Source of the DNA: Desulfuromonadales bacterium
Lineage (GTDB): Bacteria > Desulfobacterota > Desulfuromonadia > Desulfuromonadales > Syntrophotaleaceae
Length of the DNA: 41,816 nt
Reading direction: 5' to 3'
Assembly (NCBI GenBank): GCA_030613545.1
Contig: JAUWLU010000004.1
Coordinates: 1 to 41,816 of the forward strand
Shown piece by piece: positions 39,610-41,816 of this stretch. Numbering within the stretch: position 1 is the stretch's first letter; each line of letters starts with the position of its first letter. The position numbers and the translations under genes were made by a program. The notes under the pieces are model-generated. The model was given only the letters and a program-made list of their open reading frames with translations. It ran no database searches and was not told the origin of the DNA.

Positions 39610-40311
39610 ATGGTAGCCCGACAGCGATGGGCCCTGGGAGGGTCTCTGCTCATACATGCCGGTCTGGTGTTGCTTATCGGTGCCAGCCTGATGACCCCGC
39701 AACGGGTTGTCAATCGCATCGAAATCGATCTCGAAGGGATGGCGGTCCCCAACCAGACCCTCGGTGTGCAGACGCCGGCTCCTTCGCAGATTCCCAATCA
39801 GCCCACCACCGTGGCTGTGCCGGTTCAGACCACGGTGCCTATGCATCTGCAGATGCCGCAAATGGTACCACCACGGCCGGCGACCAGTTTCGATGCCGAT
39901 GCCTCTCTGGCGGCACCCGCCGTTCCGGCATTGCCCGGGCGGCCGGCGGTTGCTCTGCAGCGACCGGTCGGAGGCACCGCCGGCGGTGGCAGCGGCAAGC
40001 GTGGCACAGGGCGCGGTTCCTCTCTCGACGGCTATTGTAATACCGTTCGCTTGCATATCGACCGGGCCAAGCGCTATCCCCGGATTGCTCAGCAGCGTCG
40101 CATCGAAGGGGTGGCCGTGGTCTCCTTTCGGCTCAGCTCCGCCGGCCTGGTCATGGCCGGCCCCGATCTGCTTAAAGGGTCCGGTTACGGCCTGGTCGAC
40201 AAGGCCGCTCTGCGGGCGGTAACCCGGGGGGCTCCCTATCCGAAATATCCCGGCCCTGCCGACCCGGCTGGCCATGCTTTTGAAGTGCCGGTCCGCTTTT
40301 ACCTGCGATAA
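39610..40311 (+). CDS. tonB: TonB energy-transducing protein
   Basis: 233 residues. One N-terminal membrane anchor (about 10-30, GGSLLIHAGLVLLIGASLM), a Pro/Gln-rich linker (about 50-120) and a C-terminal domain with KRYPRIAQQRRIEGVAVVSFRL, the TonB signature. It carries energy to outer-membrane receptors such as the one at 27970-29925; that pairing is inferred. The linker is short, without long Glu-Pro/Lys-Pro repeats. Confidence 0.92.
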   Translation: MVARQRWALGGSLLIHAGLVLLIGASLMTPQRVVNRIEIDLEGMAVPNQTLGVQTPAPSQIPNQPTTVAVPVQTTVPMHLQMPQMVPPRPATSFDADASLAAPAVPALPGRPAVALQRPVGGTAGGGSGKRGTGRGSSLDGYCNTVRLHIDRAKRYPRIAQQRRIEGVAVVSFRLSSAGLVMAGPDLLKGSGYGLVDKAALRAVTRGAPYPKYPGPADPAGHAFEVPVRFYLR

Positions 40312-40394
40312 GTTTTTCGGCATAATAATCTCTTGCCAGCCCCTCGTCACGACTCTTAATCCCCTGCCGACGGTACCTTCGCATTCTTCGCTAT

Positions 40395-40424
40395 TTGACC
40401 CGGCTACCACTCAAAAGGTACAAT
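40395..40424 (+). promoter_or_regulatory. Sigma70 promoter upstream of the 40529 gene
   Basis: TTGACC (40395-40400), an 18-nt spacer and TACAAT (40419-40424), giving a leader of about 100 nt. It suggests the following gene is transcribed separately from tonB. Confidence 0.6.
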
Positions 40425-40528
40425 TAATCATGACTTATAAGGTCCTCATTGTGTCGGAGGTACCTTCTATCGGTGTATCTGGCAACGGGAGGGGATCATG
40501 GCTCAAAGAACATGAGGAAGGAGCTGAC

Positions 40529-40876
40529 GTGAGGCGGATTGTGGAAATCACTCCGGTGACGCTGCAGAGGTTGCGCAACTATGGACGGGTCGCCGAGAAC
40601 AAGATGAAAATGGCTCACAAGAAGCAGTGGATGACCATGACCCTGGAAAGCATGCAAGAATATCAGGAAGCCCTGAAATATTCCGATTATGCCGGTGCCG
40701 TGGTCGGCTATGCCAGCTTCCTGTTCCGGGTGCAGAACGGCATGACGCCTCCGCGAATCCTCTATGGCGAACAACTGTTGAGGAATACCCTGGTTCACCT
40801 GCTGAAGGAGTTGCACATTCCGATTGTGCTGGTCGAGGTGCCTGTGGATGAGCACTCGGCTGTTGTTGTTCCTTGA
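40529..40876 (+). CDS. Unknown 115-residue soluble protein
   Basis: Start taken as GTG at 40529 because AAGGAGCTGAC lies just before it; the frame is open further upstream, but without a site and through the promoter region. The protein is mixed charge with no signal or membrane segment: basic N-terminal half (LRNYGRVAENKMKMAHKKQW), then YSDYAGAVVGYASFLFRV and a hydrophobic C-terminal strand (IPIVLVEVPV). It has its own promoter and a strong terminator. I do not recognise the family. Confidence 0.7.
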   Translation: MRRIVEITPVTLQRLRNYGRVAENKMKMAHKKQWMTMTLESMQEYQEALKYSDYAGAVVGYASFLFRVQNGMTPPRILYGEQLLRNTLVHLLKELHIPIVLVEVPVDEHSAVVVP

Positions 40877-40927
40877 TGACGCAATGCAGGCTGCTTGAAG
40901 CTGCTATCAGCAGCCTCGCAGGAAAGC

Positions 40928-40965
40928 AAAGGCCGCCGCGGCTATTCAACCGCGGCGGCCTTTTT
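40928..40965 (+). terminator. Bidirectional terminator
   Basis: AAAGGCCGCCGCGG (40928-40941), an 8-nt loop and CCGCGGCGGCCTTT (40950-40963), a 14-bp perfect stem followed by T run. The loop contains the stop codon of the RND remnant on the opposite strand. Confidence 0.9.
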
Positions 40966-41103
40966 CCGTTCTCGATCCTTATCGTGGTCGCGGGCTACCA
41001 GCATGTAGATGGACGGAACGATGAACAGGGTGAAGAGGCTGCCGATGAACATGCCGCCGACCAGCACCAGACCGATGGAGTTACGGGCTGCGGCGCCGGA
41101 AAC
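40942..41103 (-). pseudogene. C-terminal remnant of an RND (AcrB/MexB-type) efflux pump
   Basis: About 53 residues: VSGAAARNSIGLVLVGGMF, then IGSLFTLFIVPSIYMLVARD and a basic tail ending AAAVE. This is the last transmembrane segment and end of hydrophobe/amphiphile RND pumps, which are normally about 1,000 residues. Upstream the frame is cut exactly where a 16-bp palindrome begins (41103). No start codon or ribosome-binding site remains. Confidence 0.85.
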
Positions 41104-41145
41104 CCGCTAGTGTCCATCCGGAAACTCCAGATGGACACTAGCGGG
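41103..41145. repeat. Perfect 16-bp inverted repeat at the RND break point
   Basis: CCCGCTAGTGTCCATC (41103-41118) and GATGGACACTAGCGGG (41130-41145) with 11 bases between, in which GGA and TCC extend the stem. It could be a footprint of a mobile element or a recombination junction. It resembles no terminator, since no T run follows. Confidence 0.8.
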
Positions 41146-41302
41146 AAAAGAAGCGAAACATGCCGGCCGCCTGCTGATTGGCCGCCTTGACCGCGCAGCC
41201 CATGCGATTCATATTCAAGAACCGCCAGTACTGCTGCGGTTAGAGCGGGAGTGACGGCGGGAGGCAGGGGAAGGGCTGGCCGGGCTGGTGATTGGACCGG
41301 GA
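41146..41302. other. Gap between the palindrome and the CBS gene, no feature
   Basis: About 155 bp. I found no remaining pump-coding frame, repeat or promoter here. Confidence 0.4.
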
Positions 41303-41752
41303 CTACAATACGGTGTCGCAGTGTTGGCACTTCAGTTCGACTTTGCCCTGCAGGCCCATGTAGGCCTTGGTGATGTCTTTCCAGGTGACAATGCCCTCGA
41401 TCTGCCCCGTCGGCGATACCACCGGCAGGCAGGAGACATTGTTTTGCAAGAGGATCTCTACCGCTTCGGCTACCGGGGTGTCGCGGCTGACGGTAATCAG
41501 ATTCCTGGTCATGATCTGATGGGCTTTGCGCGACAGGCGGGCGATGTCGCAGGGGCGCTCGGCCGGGGTGTTAAGGAACGGGCTGCTGGCCTTGAGAAGA
41601 TCCCGGTCCGAAATGACCCCAACCAGCTTTTTGCCTTCCACCACCAGCAGGTGGTGGAATTTGGCGTAGCAGAAGATGCCGTTGATGGTTCGCAGGGTAT
41701 CGTCCATCTCCACGGTCGCCACCCGGGCGGTCATGATCGAAGCGATCTTCAT
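41303..41752 (-). CDS. Tandem CBS-domain protein with a C-terminal CxxC
   Basis: 149 residues: CBS 1 about 1-60 (MKIASIMTARVATVEMDDTL through LVGVISDRDLLKA), CBS 2 about 78-135 (QIMTRNLITVSRDTPVAEAV through EGIVTWKDITKAY), then KCQHCDTVL. CBS pairs bind adenine nucleotides and act as energy or ion sensors; no effector domain is attached here. The terminal Cys-Gln-His-Cys could bind metal or be redox active. The start is ATG, with GAGGAAAT upstream. Its upstream neighbour is mostly outside the window. Confidence 0.9.
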   Translation of the reverse strand: MKIASIMTARVATVEMDDTLRTINGIFCYAKFHHLLVVEGKKLVGVISDRDLLKASSPFLNTPAERPCDIARLSRKAHQIMTRNLITVSRDTPVAEAVEILLQNNVSCLPVVSPTGQIEGIVTWKDITKAYMGLQGKVELKCQHCDTVL

Positions 41753-41816
41753 GATTTCCTCGTTTTTTGATTTGGGGAAACATACAGGTTTGCAGTCTTT
41801 GGTAATGCATTGATGA

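Noticed and set aside
41103-41145. Palindrome as a transcription terminator
   Set aside because: No T run follows on either strand, and the confirmed terminator for this interval is at 40928-40965.

Overview
The window looks like a chromosomal segment of a Desulfuromonadales-type deltaproteobacterium (Desulfuromonas, Pelobacter or Geobacter relatives). I infer this from the gene order: argB-argD-argF-argG-argH-lysA-dapA-dapB-dapL with the LL-diaminopimelate aminotransferase route to lysine, hslUV beside argB, and recA-pilT-recX-alaS. GC content is high, and GTG starts and 1-14 nt gene overlaps are common. No tRNA, rRNA, CRISPR array or complete insertion sequence was seen.

Layout. Positions 1-27640 are almost entirely minus strand. 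Reading in the direction of transcription, this part holds pgpA-cinA-thpR-recA-pilT-recX, alaS, a small cupin, hslV-hslU, argB-argD-argF, a zinc-ribbon/RDD membrane protein, argG-argH, an FN3 lipoprotein, lysA-dapA-dapB-dapL, then cysK-larE. A frameshifted TupA-like periplasmic anion-binding gene (26737-27640) lies divergent to a TonB-dependent receptor (27970-29925, plus). Convergent with the receptor is a minus-strand operon of a P-loop/DRTGG protein, larB and larC (30185-33297). Divergent from that operon is a plus-strand operon: fused double ECF ATPase, EcfT, a likely S component, a TiaS-like DDTD protein and a small CxxC protein (33784-37441). Next come a secreted DxDGDG-repeat protein, ExbB-ExbD-TonB (38516-40311), an unknown 115-residue protein, a 3' remnant of an RND pump, and a CBS-pair protein.

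How the genes work together. The first half is amino-acid biosynthesis (Arg, Lys/DAP, Cys) and housekeeping. The second half suggests metal and cofactor handling. LarB, LarC and LarE make the nickel-pincer nucleotide cofactor first found in lactate racemase. An ECF-type importer starts about 490 bp upstream of the larBC operon. A TonB energising system, a TonB receptor and a tungstate-type binding protein lie within 13 kb. LarA is not in the window.

The most unusual content is intergenic. There are three repeat families: (i) a ~485-bp element in two copies whose terminal hairpins differ by compensatory base pairs; (ii) a ~155-bp palindromic repeat with four long copies and two internally deleted ones; (iii) 8-9-nt-period purine-rich arms that occur as inverted pairs in four gaps. 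None of these encodes a convincing protein.
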